Assembly (NCBI GenBank): GCA_964629225.1
Contig: CAZVQC010000019.1
Coordinates: forward strand, 1 to 44,703
Direction: 5' to 3'
Length of the DNA stretch: 44,703 nt
DNA from: RUG14199 sp964629225
GTDB taxonomy: Bacteria > Bacillota > Clostridia > Oscillospirales > CAG-272
In this document: positions 16,025 through 24,023 of the stretch, one piece after another
How positions within the stretch are numbered: position 1 is the stretch's first letter
How the letters are laid out: each line of letters opens with the position of its first letter
The notes under the pieces: model-generated
The model's database searches: none
What the model saw: the letters and a program-made list of their open reading frames with translations, nothing else
What the model was told of the DNA's origin: nothing
Program-made: the position numbers and the translations under genes

Positions 16025-16804
16025 ATGAACGGAAAAGTTCTTTTGATCCTGTGTGATGCTGTCAGACCGGATGCGGTGGAGTTTGTTGCCCATCCGTATT
16101 ATGAGAGAGTAAAAGAGAATGGTCGGTGGACTCTTGACGCCTTGTCGGTCCTGCCGCCCATCACTCTCCCCGCTCATATATCGCTGTTTCAGAGCATTGA
16201 TCCGGAGAGTCACGGAACGAAGACCAATGTCTTTGTGCCGATAACGGAAATGAGACCGGGGCTGTGCGAGGTTTTGGCAAAAAGTTCAAAAACCTGTGCT
16301 GCCTTTTACGATTGGGAGGAGCTGAGGGATATCTCGCCCCCCGGAGCTCTTACACACTCGGAGTTTCGTTCCGGCCCCTCCGTTGGCTATGGCGTGGCTG
16401 ACAGAGAGAACGCTGCCTCTGCGGTGGCGTTTATAAGGACTCACTTACCCGATTTTGTGTTCCTCTATCTCGGAGAGCCGGACGATGCGGGACACAGAAG
16501 CGGTTGGATGAATGAGGAGTATCTTGCCGCAGTCAAAAACTGTTGGGACATTATCGAGGACGTTTGCTCGAACATTCCCGAATGCTACGATGTTATTGTC
16601 ACATCCGATCACGGAGGACATCTTAACTTCCACGGATTTGACTGCCCCGAGGATATGACGATCCCCATTATGATGCTCGGCACGTCTTTTGAGAAAAGAG
16701 GACAGTTCCACGGAGGAAGCATCAAGGACATTGCCCCCACCGTGGCGGAACTTCTCGGAGTGGAAGTGCCGAAGTACTGGGAAGGAAAGAGTCTGCTTCA
16801 TTAA
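16025..16804 (+). CDS. Alkaline-phosphatase-superfamily phosphodiesterase/pyrophosphatase
   Basis: 259 aa. Metal and nucleophile residues of the nucleotide pyrophosphatase/phosphodiesterase group are visible: Asp11 in LILCDAVRPDA, Thr47 in LPPITLPAHISLF (predicted nucleophile), GEPDDAGHRSG (Asp and His), TSDHGGHL (Asp-His), and a His near HGGSIKDIAPTVAELLG. No signal peptide, so it acts in the cytoplasm. ATG 16025 follows GGAAGG and lies 13 bases after the oadG-like gene, so it is under the Mn riboswitch. Enzymes of this superfamily use Zn2+ or Mn2+, which may explain the placement. Natural substrate unknown. Confidence 0.8.
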   Translation: MNGKVLLILCDAVRPDAVEFVAHPYYERVKENGRWTLDALSVLPPITLPAHISLFQSIDPESHGTKTNVFVPITEMRPGLCEVLAKSSKTCAAFYDWEELRDISPPGALTHSEFRSGPSVGYGVADRENAASAVAFIRTHLPDFVFLYLGEPDDAGHRSGWMNEEYLAAVKNCWDIIEDVCSNIPECYDVIVTSDHGGHLNFHGFDCPEDMTIPIMMLGTSFEKRGQFHGGSIKDIAPTVAELLGVEVPKYWEGKSLLH

Positions 16805-16811
16805 AAATATG

Positions 16812-16842
16812 AAAGCCTGCGGCATTTGCCACAGGCTTTTGA
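16812..16842 (+). terminator. Terminator of the oadB operon
   Basis: AAAGCCTG (16812-16819)/CAGGCTTT (16832-16839) with inner GGC/GCC, followed by TTTTG. The next ~150 bases (16843-16989) hold no supported gene; a second + oriented hairpin follows. Confidence 0.8.
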
Positions 16843-16989
16843 TTTAGATGGCTGTTTTGGGCTCACAGAGACACCTTTTTGAGCTTTTTGGCGTTGGCAA
16901 CAGAAGACACTCATTCATGGCAAAAACACTTGAATATCGCCTTAAAGCGGCCTTGTGGGCGTTTCTGATTATTACGCCGAGCAAAAGAA

Positions 16990-17030
16990 CCCGCAGGGTA
17001 CCGTTTTGACCTTGCGGGCGTGTTTTTTTT
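16990..17030. terminator. Hairpin with T8 tract downstream of the pnuC-like gene
   Basis: CCCGCAGGGT (16990-16999)/ACCTTGCGGG (17009-17018), ten pairs including a G-T, followed on the + strand by GTTTTTTTT and on the minus strand by TTCTTTT. It probably ends the leftward pnuC-like transcript; the stronger T-tract is on the + side, which would also end any short rightward RNA from 16843-16989. Confidence 0.65.
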
Positions 17031-17047
17031 GTGGAATTTGAGACTTG

Positions 17048-18208
17048 TTACTCATTAAGAGCCGCCGCTTCCGGCTTTTCATCCTTGTGGGCCTTGATGT
17101 ACTTTGTCCACTTGATGTAGCCGTAGGTGGTGTTGGTGAGGTAACCCGCTTTGAGAACGAGAAGTACATACTGACCTGACAGGATATTGATCACCGTTTC
17201 AATGATGGCACTGATGTACCAGGCTATCCATTGCTCTCTGTAACGGAGCAGTATGAAGATGCCGTTTGCAATACCTACTGCTGATACGCAGGCATCAAGG
17301 TAGCAGACCACGTTCTTGATAACTACGTTGTTGGCGAGGATGCCACCGTCTATTTCGATGAACGTGAGAGCGTAGCCCACAACTACCGTCCAAACTACGA
17401 TGGCAGTTATGACGAGGACGTCCTGAAGAGGAGTCAGTGATTTGACAACCGTCAGCTCCTCTTCTTCTTTGTCACGGTTCTTGTGCCATACAAAGAAGCT
17501 GATGATATCGCAGGGGATCCAGAAGATGAGGGTCGTCGCCATAGTAGCCCATCTGTAGGCACAGACGATGCAAATGAGTATCTCGACCACCTCCACAGCG
17601 AGGGATATCATGAAGTTCCATTTGCTCTGCTTTGAGATGAGAAGCTCGCAGGCAATGTTGAAGATGATGTCCATGAGATACAGTGCCGTCACCATCCAAG
17701 GGCTGACAAAGTATTTGGGTGCGTTCTCTTCGACGGAATAGTCGCTGTAGTCCCCCTCATCAAGGGAGGTTATGCTGACCGTTCCCACAAGGGATGCGCC
17801 CGAAGCGGGAGATATTACGAACTCACCGTCGCCTGAGTCCATGTAGCACTCAACGGTGACTATGTCTCCGGGGACTATTTTAACGGGAAGTGCCAGTATG
17901 AGGGTGGCTTCATTTTCGGGAACTACAGTGAACTCCTCGTAATCGGTGAAGTCGCTGACGGAGTAATCCTCACCGTTCACCGTTACCGTGTCGATAACGA
18001 AGTTGCCGGTGGTGCCGTGAAAATCAAAGGTGTCATAAGAGCTTGATGTGACGGTATCGGTATTCAACGTGACACTGTAGGTCGGGTCGTCGGTCTCCGG
18101 AAAGATGAAGGAAAAAATGATTGCAAGCACCAAAATGGAGAAGAACCAGCATTTTTCATAGGTGGTAAAATAGGTCCAAAGATTGAATTTCTTTTTTTCT
18201 TGCTGCAT
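17048..18208 (-). CDS. PnuC-like vitamin transporter with large N-terminal extracytoplasmic domain
   Basis: 386 aa from ATG 18208 (GAGGTG eight bases upstream; an ATG at 18223 would overlap that site). The C-terminal ~210 residues have about seven membrane helices and PnuC-family marks: a Trp-rich REQWIAWYISAIIET helix and GYLTNTTYGYIKWTKYIKAHK near the end. PnuC proteins carry nicotinamide riboside or related B vitamins by facilitated diffusion. Residues ~20-38 form an extra first helix, followed by ~120 beta-rich, acidic residues predicted outside the cell and not part of ordinary PnuC. Divergent from the DtxR-family gene. Confidence 0.75.
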   Translation of the reverse strand: MQQEKKKFNLWTYFTTYEKCWFFSILVLAIIFSFIFPETDDPTYSVTLNTDTVTSSSYDTFDFHGTTGNFVIDTVTVNGEDYSVSDFTDYEEFTVVPENEATLILALPVKIVPGDIVTVECYMDSGDGEFVISPASGASLVGTVSITSLDEGDYSDYSVEENAPKYFVSPWMVTALYLMDIIFNIACELLISKQSKWNFMISLAVEVVEILICIVCAYRWATMATTLIFWIPCDIISFFVWHKNRDKEEEELTVVKSLTPLQDVLVITAIVVWTVVVGYALTFIEIDGGILANNVVIKNVVCYLDACVSAVGIANGIFILLRYREQWIAWYISAIIETVINILSGQYVLLVLKAGYLTNTTYGYIKWTKYIKAHKDEKPEAAALNE

Positions 18209-18233
18209 TGGATCGCACCTCATTGTAAGAATT

Positions 18234-18294
18234 GAGATCTTTATGATCTCTAAAAAAGCGGTATTATTTTACCATGGTGAAAAGAGTTTTTCAA
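18234..18294 (-). promoter_or_regulatory. Promoter and leader hairpin of the pnuC-like gene
   Basis: Minus strand TTGAAA (18289-18294), 17-bp spacer, TAAAAT (18266-18271). The leader holds a hairpin GAGATC/GATCTC (18234-18250) close to the RBS. Confidence 0.65.
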
Positions 18295-18421
18295 TAGTTT
18301 CCTTGGCATTTTGTCGAAAAAAGTTGACGTCTCCAATTTGTATCTTTGATAACGGCATGGAAGGGGGGATACCCTTACGGGTCGTGTCGTTGGGAAGTGT
18401 CGATAAAAAACATTTCATGGG

Positions 18422-18450
18422 TTGCTTTTCTGCTTCTTTTTTGGTACAAT
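18422..18450 (+). promoter_or_regulatory. Sigma-A promoter of the DtxR-family gene
   Basis: TTGCTT (18422-18427), 17-bp spacer, TACAAT (18445-18450), with an extended GG just before the -10 box. The RNA start would be almost at the RBS, leaving a leader of ~15 bases. Confidence 0.65.
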
Positions 18451-18470
18451 AGTAGTAGGAGGAGGTGATG

Positions 18471-18848
18471 ATGTTGAATCTTCAGGAGTCGGGAGAAATG
18501 TATCTTGAGTCCGTTTACGTGCTCACGCAGAAGATAGGCAATGTCAGAAGCCTTGACGTGGCGGAGTACATGGGGTTTTCAAAGCCCAGTGTCAGCCGTG
18601 CGGTGGGGCTTCTTAAGGAAGGCGGGTATCTCGTATCCGACGGTAACGGATATCTTGTTTTGACTACGCTCGGAGAAGAGCGGGCTCGGAAGATCTATGA
18701 GCGCCACACGATCCTCTCTGAGGTGCTGGTCGCCATCGGGGTGGACCCGAAGATTGCCGCGGAGGATGCCTGCAGAATAGAGCACATTATCAGTGATGAG
18801 ACCTTCGATGCGATAAAACGTCACGTTGAGATGAAAAAAAGGAAATAG
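18471..18848 (+). CDS. DtxR-family metal-dependent transcriptional regulator, short form
   Basis: 125 aa. Start chosen at ATG 18471, five bases after AGGAGGAGG; ATG 18468 and GTG 18465 are also in frame. Winged helix-turn-helix at ~8-65 (AEYMGFSKPSVSRAVGLLKEGGYL), dimerisation domain after it. Metal ligands resemble iron-type DtxR: Met in GEMYLESVY (DtxR M10), His in YERHTILSEVL (H79), and EDACRIEHIISDE, equal to DtxR C102, E105, H106. MntR-type proteins have Asp at the first position. The C-terminal SH3-like domain is missing, as in MntR. Likely an Fe2+ (possibly Mn2+) responsive repressor; targets not evident. Confidence 0.85.
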   Translation: MLNLQESGEMYLESVYVLTQKIGNVRSLDVAEYMGFSKPSVSRAVGLLKEGGYLVSDGNGYLVLTTLGEERARKIYERHTILSEVLVAIGVDPKIAAEDACRIEHIISDETFDAIKRHVEMKKRK

Positions 18849-18858
18849 TGAAAGTATC

Positions 18859-18895
18859 GGGCGGAGAAGCGGTTACCTCTGCCCATCTTTTTTTA
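18859..18895 (+). terminator. Terminator of the DtxR-family gene
   Basis: GGGCGGAG (18859-18866)/CTCTGCCC (18877-18884), one G-T pair, followed by ATCTTTTTTT. Confidence 0.75.
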
Positions 18896-19042
18896 TTGAA
18901 GTGCCATCGATGACTGAGGGGATCGATTCAAGATATCTCCGGATTCGTAAGTCATTTGAGTTCGGAGTTCTGAATAACAGCTCCGTCGGGACTCGTAATA
19001 GCCATGGCAGAAAAACTTACAAACCCGAACACCTCAAAAGAG

Positions 19043-19075
19043 AAAGCATCCGTCCTTTCGGGCGGATGCTTTTTG
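19043..19075. terminator. Terminator of the ABC exporter operon (minus), bidirectional
   Basis: AGCATCCG (19045-19052)/CGGATGCT (19063-19070) extended by TCC/GGG, with T-tracts on both sides. The 18896-19042 stretch to its left contains a hairpin GGAG-CTG/CAG-CTCC and no supported gene. Confidence 0.8.
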
Positions 19076-19086
19076 AAAACCGTTGA

Positions 19087-19815
19087 TCAATATGTGTCGA
19101 TGGTCCTCTTGTTGCCCTTGATGTAGTCACGCTCAAGGGTGAGGCAACCGTTGTCCATGCGGAAGATCCTGTCTGCCTGATCTGCGATGGAAAGGTCGTG
19201 GGTTACCATGACCAGTGTCTGGTTCAACTCTGCACGGAGTTTGAAGAGAAGTTCAAGCACCTCGTCAGCGTTGGCACGGTCAAGGTTACCGGTAGGCTCG
19301 TCTGCGAAGAGGATCTGAGGGTTGTTGATAAGAGCACGTGCGATAGCAACTCTCTGCGCCTGACCACCGGAAAGCTCCGAGGGAAGGTGGTGAAGTCTCT
19401 CGGAAAGGTTGAGAGACTCGACCAGCTTGCGGAGGTTTTCCTGATAACTCATGTCGGGCTTGTTGCACATTACCGTAGGAAGCAGGATGTTCTCAAGTGC
19501 CGTGAACTGGGGGATAAGATTGTGCTTCTGATAGATGAAGCCCATCATCTCGCCTCTGAAGCGTCCGAGCTCGTCATGGCTCATCTTGGTGATATCGTTT
19601 TCGGGACCGCCGATGTAGATATGTCCTGCATTGGGCTTGTCAAGACCTGCGCAGATGTGCAAAAACGTGGATTTACCGGAACCGGAGGAACCGATGATAG
19701 CAACGAACTCACCCTTTTCCACCTTGATGCTTGCGCGGTTAACTGCGGTTATTACGGAGTCAGACTGTCTGTAGGTTTTTATAACAGACTCGGTTTGAAG
19801 CATATATTCGCTCAT
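19087..19815 (-). CDS. ABC exporter ATP-binding protein (MacB/LolD-type)
   Basis: 242 aa, a single nucleotide-binding domain. Walker A GSSGSGKST (~42-50), Q-loop YQKHNL, ABC signature LSGGQAQRVAIARAL, Walker B ILFADEPTGNLD and the switch His in MVTHDLS. The TGNLD ending of Walker B and the MIGSSGSGKST form are typical of type VII (MacB/LolD/BceA) ATPases, which act as mechanotransmission machines on the outer leaflet rather than as true pores. It lies 50 bases after the permease gene. Confidence 0.93.
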   Translation of the reverse strand: MSEYMLQTESVIKTYRQSDSVITAVNRASIKVEKGEFVAIIGSSGSGKSTFLHICAGLDKPNAGHIYIGGPENDITKMSHDELGRFRGEMMGFIYQKHNLIPQFTALENILLPTVMCNKPDMSYQENLRKLVESLNLSERLHHLPSELSGGQAQRVAIARALINNPQILFADEPTGNLDRANADEVLELLFKLRAELNQTLVMVTHDLSIADQADRIFRMDNGCLTLERDYIKGNKRTIDTY

Positions 19816-19865
19816 AGTAATTCTTCCTTCTTTACAAAATTTGATATTGTGAGAGACCTTGGTCT

Positions 19866-22274
19866 TTATTCGTCATCCTTCATGCCGCTTCCGCCGTTTT
19901 CAAGTGAGAAGCGTTCCTTGAAGTAAGATCTGTAAGGCAGGTAAGCTGAGAAGAATCCGCAGGATACCGACATGACGGCACTGATAACGAGTGCGTACCA
20001 GGGCAGGTAGAATTGGTATCTGACAGTTTCGTTCGTGAGGCTCGGCAGTATCGCGTTGACGAAGTAGTAGACTGCGTAACTTGCGATGTAACTGAGCAGG
20101 ATACTTACTGCGAAGGACAGGACCGCCATGCTGAGACCTCCGAGGAGGTAGATGATCCTGATATCCGATGCTTTCGCACCCATGGATTGGATGATGTTGA
20201 ATTCCTTTTCTCTCTTACGGTAGTAAAGTATCTGGTTGAAGAACCAAATAAGGGGAGAGATCACAAGGAGGAGTACCGAGATGACTACGTAGAGGTCGGA
20301 GTTGTGCTTGTCCGTTGCGATAGCCTGAAGTGCAAGGCGGCGGGTGTTCTCGACGTGGACGGTACCGATCTCGTTGAAGCAGTAATCTTTGATCTCTTCA
20401 AGGACCGAGTTGACCTTGTCGTTGTCGGTAACGATCGCAGGGTCTGTGTAGACGTTGAGAAGTGTGGCATCCGGGTTGACTCCGGTGACAGCCTCGTAAT
20501 CATCGCCGAGAAGGTAGATGGGGAGGCTTGCGCAGGGGATGTCGTGGATGACCGCTACCACTTCAAACTCGATGTACTCGTATGTGTTGAACTTGAGCTG
20601 CTGGTTGAGAAGGCTTCTTCCGGAAGCGTTGGTGTCGATCTTCTTTGCGGCGTTCTTGAAGATTCCGATCTTGACGGTATCGCCCACCTTAACATTGAAT
20701 TTCTTCATGTTGGAGATGGAGTCGCCCACGATGCAGTATCTCTTGTCCGTCTTGAGGATGTCGTTGTATTCACCGTCATGATCGAATTCGAATGCTTCAA
20801 GATACTTGATCTGTTCCGCATCTATTGCCTTGTAGACAACCTCGTTGGTGACCTTCCAGCCCTTTTCGGTGGGATGGCTCAAGAAGTTTGTGAGGAACGC
20901 GGCTCTGTTTGAGGGGAACATTGCGTGTGAGCCGTTGTCTATGTAGACAGCCTCTGTCTGGGGGCTTGAGAAGTTTGTCTGCTCCTTGGTGTAGTTGGCT
21001 TTGGCATCGCCGGTCTGCTCTATCGCCTTGACACCCTCGATATTCAGCATATCGGATATGGTGATTGAGTTGTCGTCGGCGTTTGCGGCGACGTCACCTG
21101 CGTTCACGTGGAACTTGGTATCGGAAAGGTCAAGCACGTACTGGGGCTTTCTGTATTCTATGTTGGTATCGTAGACGTTGCCGAGATACAGACCCATGAT
21201 AAAGATCGCACAGAATGCGATAGCGGAAACGAGAAGTTGGATGTTGTATTTTCTGAAACGCCAGATGGAGTAGATCTCATAGCTGAAGGGGAACTTCTTG
21301 CCAACTATGTTGAATGAACGTCTGGGGGAGGAAACGTAGTTCGAGTTATCCTCGGTCCTCAGCAGTGCCATAGGCCACCGCTTTGACATTACCCACATAG
21401 GTGAGATAACGGATACCGTAACTACCACCAGGCTGAACAGTGCAACGAGGAGCCACATTCCCGGCAGGAAGAACACAAAGGAGAAGCCGGAAGAACTGTA
21501 GATCAGCCACACCGTAACAGTGGAGCATATGATAGCCGGAATGAAAGTGACAAGGGAGATGAGGAACAATTCCCAAAATGCCGTTCCGAAGAGCCTTTTG
21601 AAGTCTGCGCCGCAGGTCATGTAGATACCGTAGGTGAACTTGTACTGGTTCATACGAATGTTGTACAGGACTATGAGGAGCAGTATTCCGACTCCGAGAA
21701 GGGCTATCGTGATGATAACAAAGGTGGAGTTGATGGCGGCAATGTTGCTGTCAAAGTTGAGAACGTCGGTCTCAACGTAGTTCACAGTGCCGTTGGGCTC
21801 AAGATATTTTTCGATGAATTCCGAAACGAAGGTGTCGTGAGCCTCGGTCTTCTCATACTCACTGAAGGAGATGTAGAGATCGTGATACTCCTTGCCGTCA
21901 ATGTCGTTCTCGTGACCGACGTCCTTGACGATAAGGTAGAAGGACTCCTTAGCCGCCTGATATATCTTGTTGTTATTGTAGTTTGCGACAATATTGTACT
22001 GAACGTTGTTAAGATCGTACAGTACCATATCGTAAGAGCTGACTTCTTCCTCGCCGTCCTCGTTGATGCTGACGATGGAGAACTCATCTCCGACATGGTC
22101 TCTTTCTACTTCTTTGTTGTTGCTTGTGGAGATCGCCATGATGCCGTAGAACATCTGGACGATGAAGATCGCCAAAAAGAAGCAAATGTATTGCTTGAAA
22201 TTGAAGCGAACGCTCTTCCAGGCAATTTTCAGGTTTCTGGATAAATATTCCCAAATACGTTCCAATACTTCCAA
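19866..22274 (-). CDS. ABC exporter permease with FtsX-type domains
   Basis: 802 aa. A first membrane helix at ~28-48 is followed by an extracellular segment to ~180, three helices (~183-305) that form an FtsX-like domain, another helix at ~352-372, a large extracellular domain (~375-650) and three to four C-terminal helices. This two-FtsX-domain layout is that of large MacB/BceB-like permeases, which export or resist peptides and lipids. The substrate is not visible and no two-component system is beside it. The start is uncertain: TTG 22274 is the only in-frame start before the first helix, without a good RBS; AGGAAGG lies ~30 bases upstream, beyond a GGTACC-TTTTA-GGTACC hairpin. Confidence 0.82.
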   Translation of the reverse strand: MEVLERIWEYLSRNLKIAWKSVRFNFKQYICFFLAIFIVQMFYGIMAISTSNNKEVERDHVGDEFSIVSINEDGEEEVSSYDMVLYDLNNVQYNIVANYNNNKIYQAAKESFYLIVKDVGHENDIDGKEYHDLYISFSEYEKTEAHDTFVSEFIEKYLEPNGTVNYVETDVLNFDSNIAAINSTFVIITIALLGVGILLLIVLYNIRMNQYKFTYGIYMTCGADFKRLFGTAFWELFLISLVTFIPAIICSTVTVWLIYSSSGFSFVFFLPGMWLLVALFSLVVVTVSVISPMWVMSKRWPMALLRTEDNSNYVSSPRRSFNIVGKKFPFSYEIYSIWRFRKYNIQLLVSAIAFCAIFIMGLYLGNVYDTNIEYRKPQYVLDLSDTKFHVNAGDVAANADDNSITISDMLNIEGVKAIEQTGDAKANYTKEQTNFSSPQTEAVYIDNGSHAMFPSNRAAFLTNFLSHPTEKGWKVTNEVVYKAIDAEQIKYLEAFEFDHDGEYNDILKTDKRYCIVGDSISNMKKFNVKVGDTVKIGIFKNAAKKIDTNASGRSLLNQQLKFNTYEYIEFEVVAVIHDIPCASLPIYLLGDDYEAVTGVNPDATLLNVYTDPAIVTDNDKVNSVLEEIKDYCFNEIGTVHVENTRRLALQAIATDKHNSDLYVVISVLLLVISPLIWFFNQILYYRKREKEFNIIQSMGAKASDIRIIYLLGGLSMAVLSFAVSILLSYIASYAVYYFVNAILPSLTNETVRYQFYLPWYALVISAVMSVSCGFFSAYLPYRSYFKERFSLENGGSGMKDDE

Positions 22275-22373
22275 GATCTGAACACGCGGTACCTAAAAGG
22301 TACCTTCCTTTCGCAGAATTTCAACGGCAGAGGCGCGAAAAAGGTCGGACACACCTCGCCATTTAACTACTTT

Positions 22374-22402
22374 ATTATATAATGAATCTTCGCAGATGTC
22401 AA
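22374..22402 (-). promoter_or_regulatory. Consensus sigma-A promoter of the ABC exporter
   Basis: Minus strand TTGACA (22397-22402), 17-bp spacer, TATAAT (22374-22379): both boxes match consensus exactly. The leader is ~90 bases and contains the GGTACC hairpin (22289-22305 region). Confidence 0.88.
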
Positions 22403-22493
22403 TAGACAAGCGAGATTTTTGGCATCTTCAAGAAAAACTTTTATTTTCTTCGGCAAAGTTTCCGCCATCGGGCGCAAAAAATACCAAATACTA

Positions 22494-22522
22494 TTGACCG
22501 TGGGATAATTTTGAGTTAGAAT
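22494..22522 (+). promoter_or_regulatory. Sigma-A promoter of the AI-2E transporter gene
   Basis: TTGACC (22494-22499), 17-bp spacer, TAGAAT (22517-22522). Confidence 0.75.
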
Positions 22523-22544
22523 ATAATAAGCAAAAAGAGAGGCG

Positions 22545-23972
22545 GTGACGCTGTTGGACCCTAAGAACAATAAAAAGTACAAGACGATAGCACTTTACGC
22601 ATTCATCACCGTGTGTGCGGCTGTGCTTCTTTGCGTGGGACTTCTCAAGGCCGGACAGATATCTCGGTTCTTCGGCACGGTGAAGGAGGTCATAGCTCCG
22701 ATCACCTACGCATTTTTGATAGCGTATCTGTGCTGTCCCCTAGTCAATTTTCTCGAAAGAACGGTCTTCGCCTTCAAAAAAGCGAAGAAGGACAGGCCGA
22801 AGCTGCGCAGGTCTCTGTCGATCGCACTGACATACGTTGTCGTGTCGGCGGCAATTACGGCGTTTCTTATCCTGCTGGTACCTCAAATAGTGACAAGCTA
22901 CGAGGACCTGACGGGGAAGTTTTCGGGATACATTGTATCGGCGCAGATCTGGGCCGACGGATTTGTCCGTGACTTTTCTCTGTTTAACGGGAAATACGAG
23001 GATCTTAACGAGTTTCTCAACGTGAACAAGATATCCGAGCATATCCAGTCCCTTCTTTCCGGTTCGTACGGACTTTTGAAAAGCATCTCCGATTACGCCA
23101 TCAGCTACGCCGGTAAGATAGTGGTAGAGGTGAAGAACGTGGTGCTTGCGGTAGTACTTGCGGTCTACTTCCTCTTTTCGAAAGAGAAGTTGGCATCCCA
23201 GTTTAAGAAGCTCCTCGCCTCCTTCCTGCCCAGGCGACACTATCTCAACACCGTCAATCTGGCAAGGTACACCCACGAGGCTTTCGGCGGTTTTATAACG
23301 GGAAAGCTCCTTGACGCACTGATAATAGGGCTGCTCACATTCATTGCCACCGGTATTTGCGGCATTCCTTATTATCCGCTCATCTCCCTTGTCATCTGCA
23401 TTTGTGACGTTATCCCCATCTTCGGTCCGATCATCGGCGCTATCCCCACGGGATTCATCGTTCTCATAGCAAAGCCGGAGAAGTTGATTCTTTACATTAT
23501 TATTATCATCGTACTGGAGCAGCTTGAGGGCAACATCATTTCCCCGAAGATAGTGGGAGAGAGAACCGGCGTTGCCGCAATGTGGGTAATGATAGCTATA
23601 GTGATATTCGGAGGATTCTTCGGTATCACCGGAATGGTCTGCGGAGTTCCCGCCTTTGCGGTCATCTACACGTTGGTAAAACAGCAGGCAGAAAAGAGAC
23701 TTAAGAGGAAAAACGCTCCGGAGGATACCGCCTTTTATTTCGAGGATCCGCCGAGGATAGATTTTGAAAAGGACGGCATCATAATCGGTAAAAAGGACGG
23801 CATCGAGGTGGAGTATCCCACTCCCGAAGATGTCACTGTGACCGGGATTGTCGTCAAAGGAGAAAGCAAGACCGACGGCACGGAGACTGAAGAAATCGGC
23901 TCCTCAAAGGGCAGAGATAAAGTACCTGCCAACGGTGGTGTTAAGACCGAAGCAAAGAAAAAGGAAAAATAA
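22545..23972 (+). CDS. AI-2E family membrane transporter
   Basis: 475 aa. Start GTG 22545 or TTG 22554 (the AGAGAGGCGG site fits either). Eight or so membrane helices in the AI-2E (PF01594) pattern: two at ~18-70, one at ~95, a central amphipathic segment, then a dense C-terminal bundle with PYYPLISLVICICDVIPIFG, GAIPTGFIVL and GNIISPKIVGERTGV, the conserved core of the family. Members transport autoinducer-2, Na+/H+ or unknown substrates. The last ~70 residues are a charged, Lys- and Glu-rich cytoplasmic tail, longer than usual. Single gene with its own promoter and terminator. Confidence 0.85.
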   Translation: MTLLDPKNNKKYKTIALYAFITVCAAVLLCVGLLKAGQISRFFGTVKEVIAPITYAFLIAYLCCPLVNFLERTVFAFKKAKKDRPKLRRSLSIALTYVVVSAAITAFLILLVPQIVTSYEDLTGKFSGYIVSAQIWADGFVRDFSLFNGKYEDLNEFLNVNKISEHIQSLLSGSYGLLKSISDYAISYAGKIVVEVKNVVLAVVLAVYFLFSKEKLASQFKKLLASFLPRRHYLNTVNLARYTHEAFGGFITGKLLDALIIGLLTFIATGICGIPYYPLISLVICICDVIPIFGPIIGAIPTGFIVLIAKPEKLILYIIIIIVLEQLEGNIISPKIVGERTGVAAMWVMIAIVIFGGFFGITGMVCGVPAFAVIYTLVKQQAEKRLKRKNAPEDTAFYFEDPPRIDFEKDGIIIGKKDGIEVEYPTPEDVTVTGIVVKGESKTDGTETEEIGSSKGRDKVPANGGVKTEAKKKEK

Positions 23973-23980
23973 GAGCGATA

Positions 23981-24013
23981 AAAAGCACCGACGTACCGTC
24001 GGTGCTTTTTTGT
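23981..24013. terminator. Bidirectional terminator between the AI-2E gene and ychF
   Basis: Perfect 13-bp stem AAAAGCACCGACG/CGTCGGTGCTTTT with TAC loop, T-tracts on both sides; shared by the two convergent genes. Confidence 0.9.
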
Positions 24014-24023
24014 TTTTTGAGTA

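Noticed and set aside
16919..17011. Small + strand ORF of about 30 codons after the oadB operon
   Set aside because: No RBS, and it runs into the terminator hairpin.
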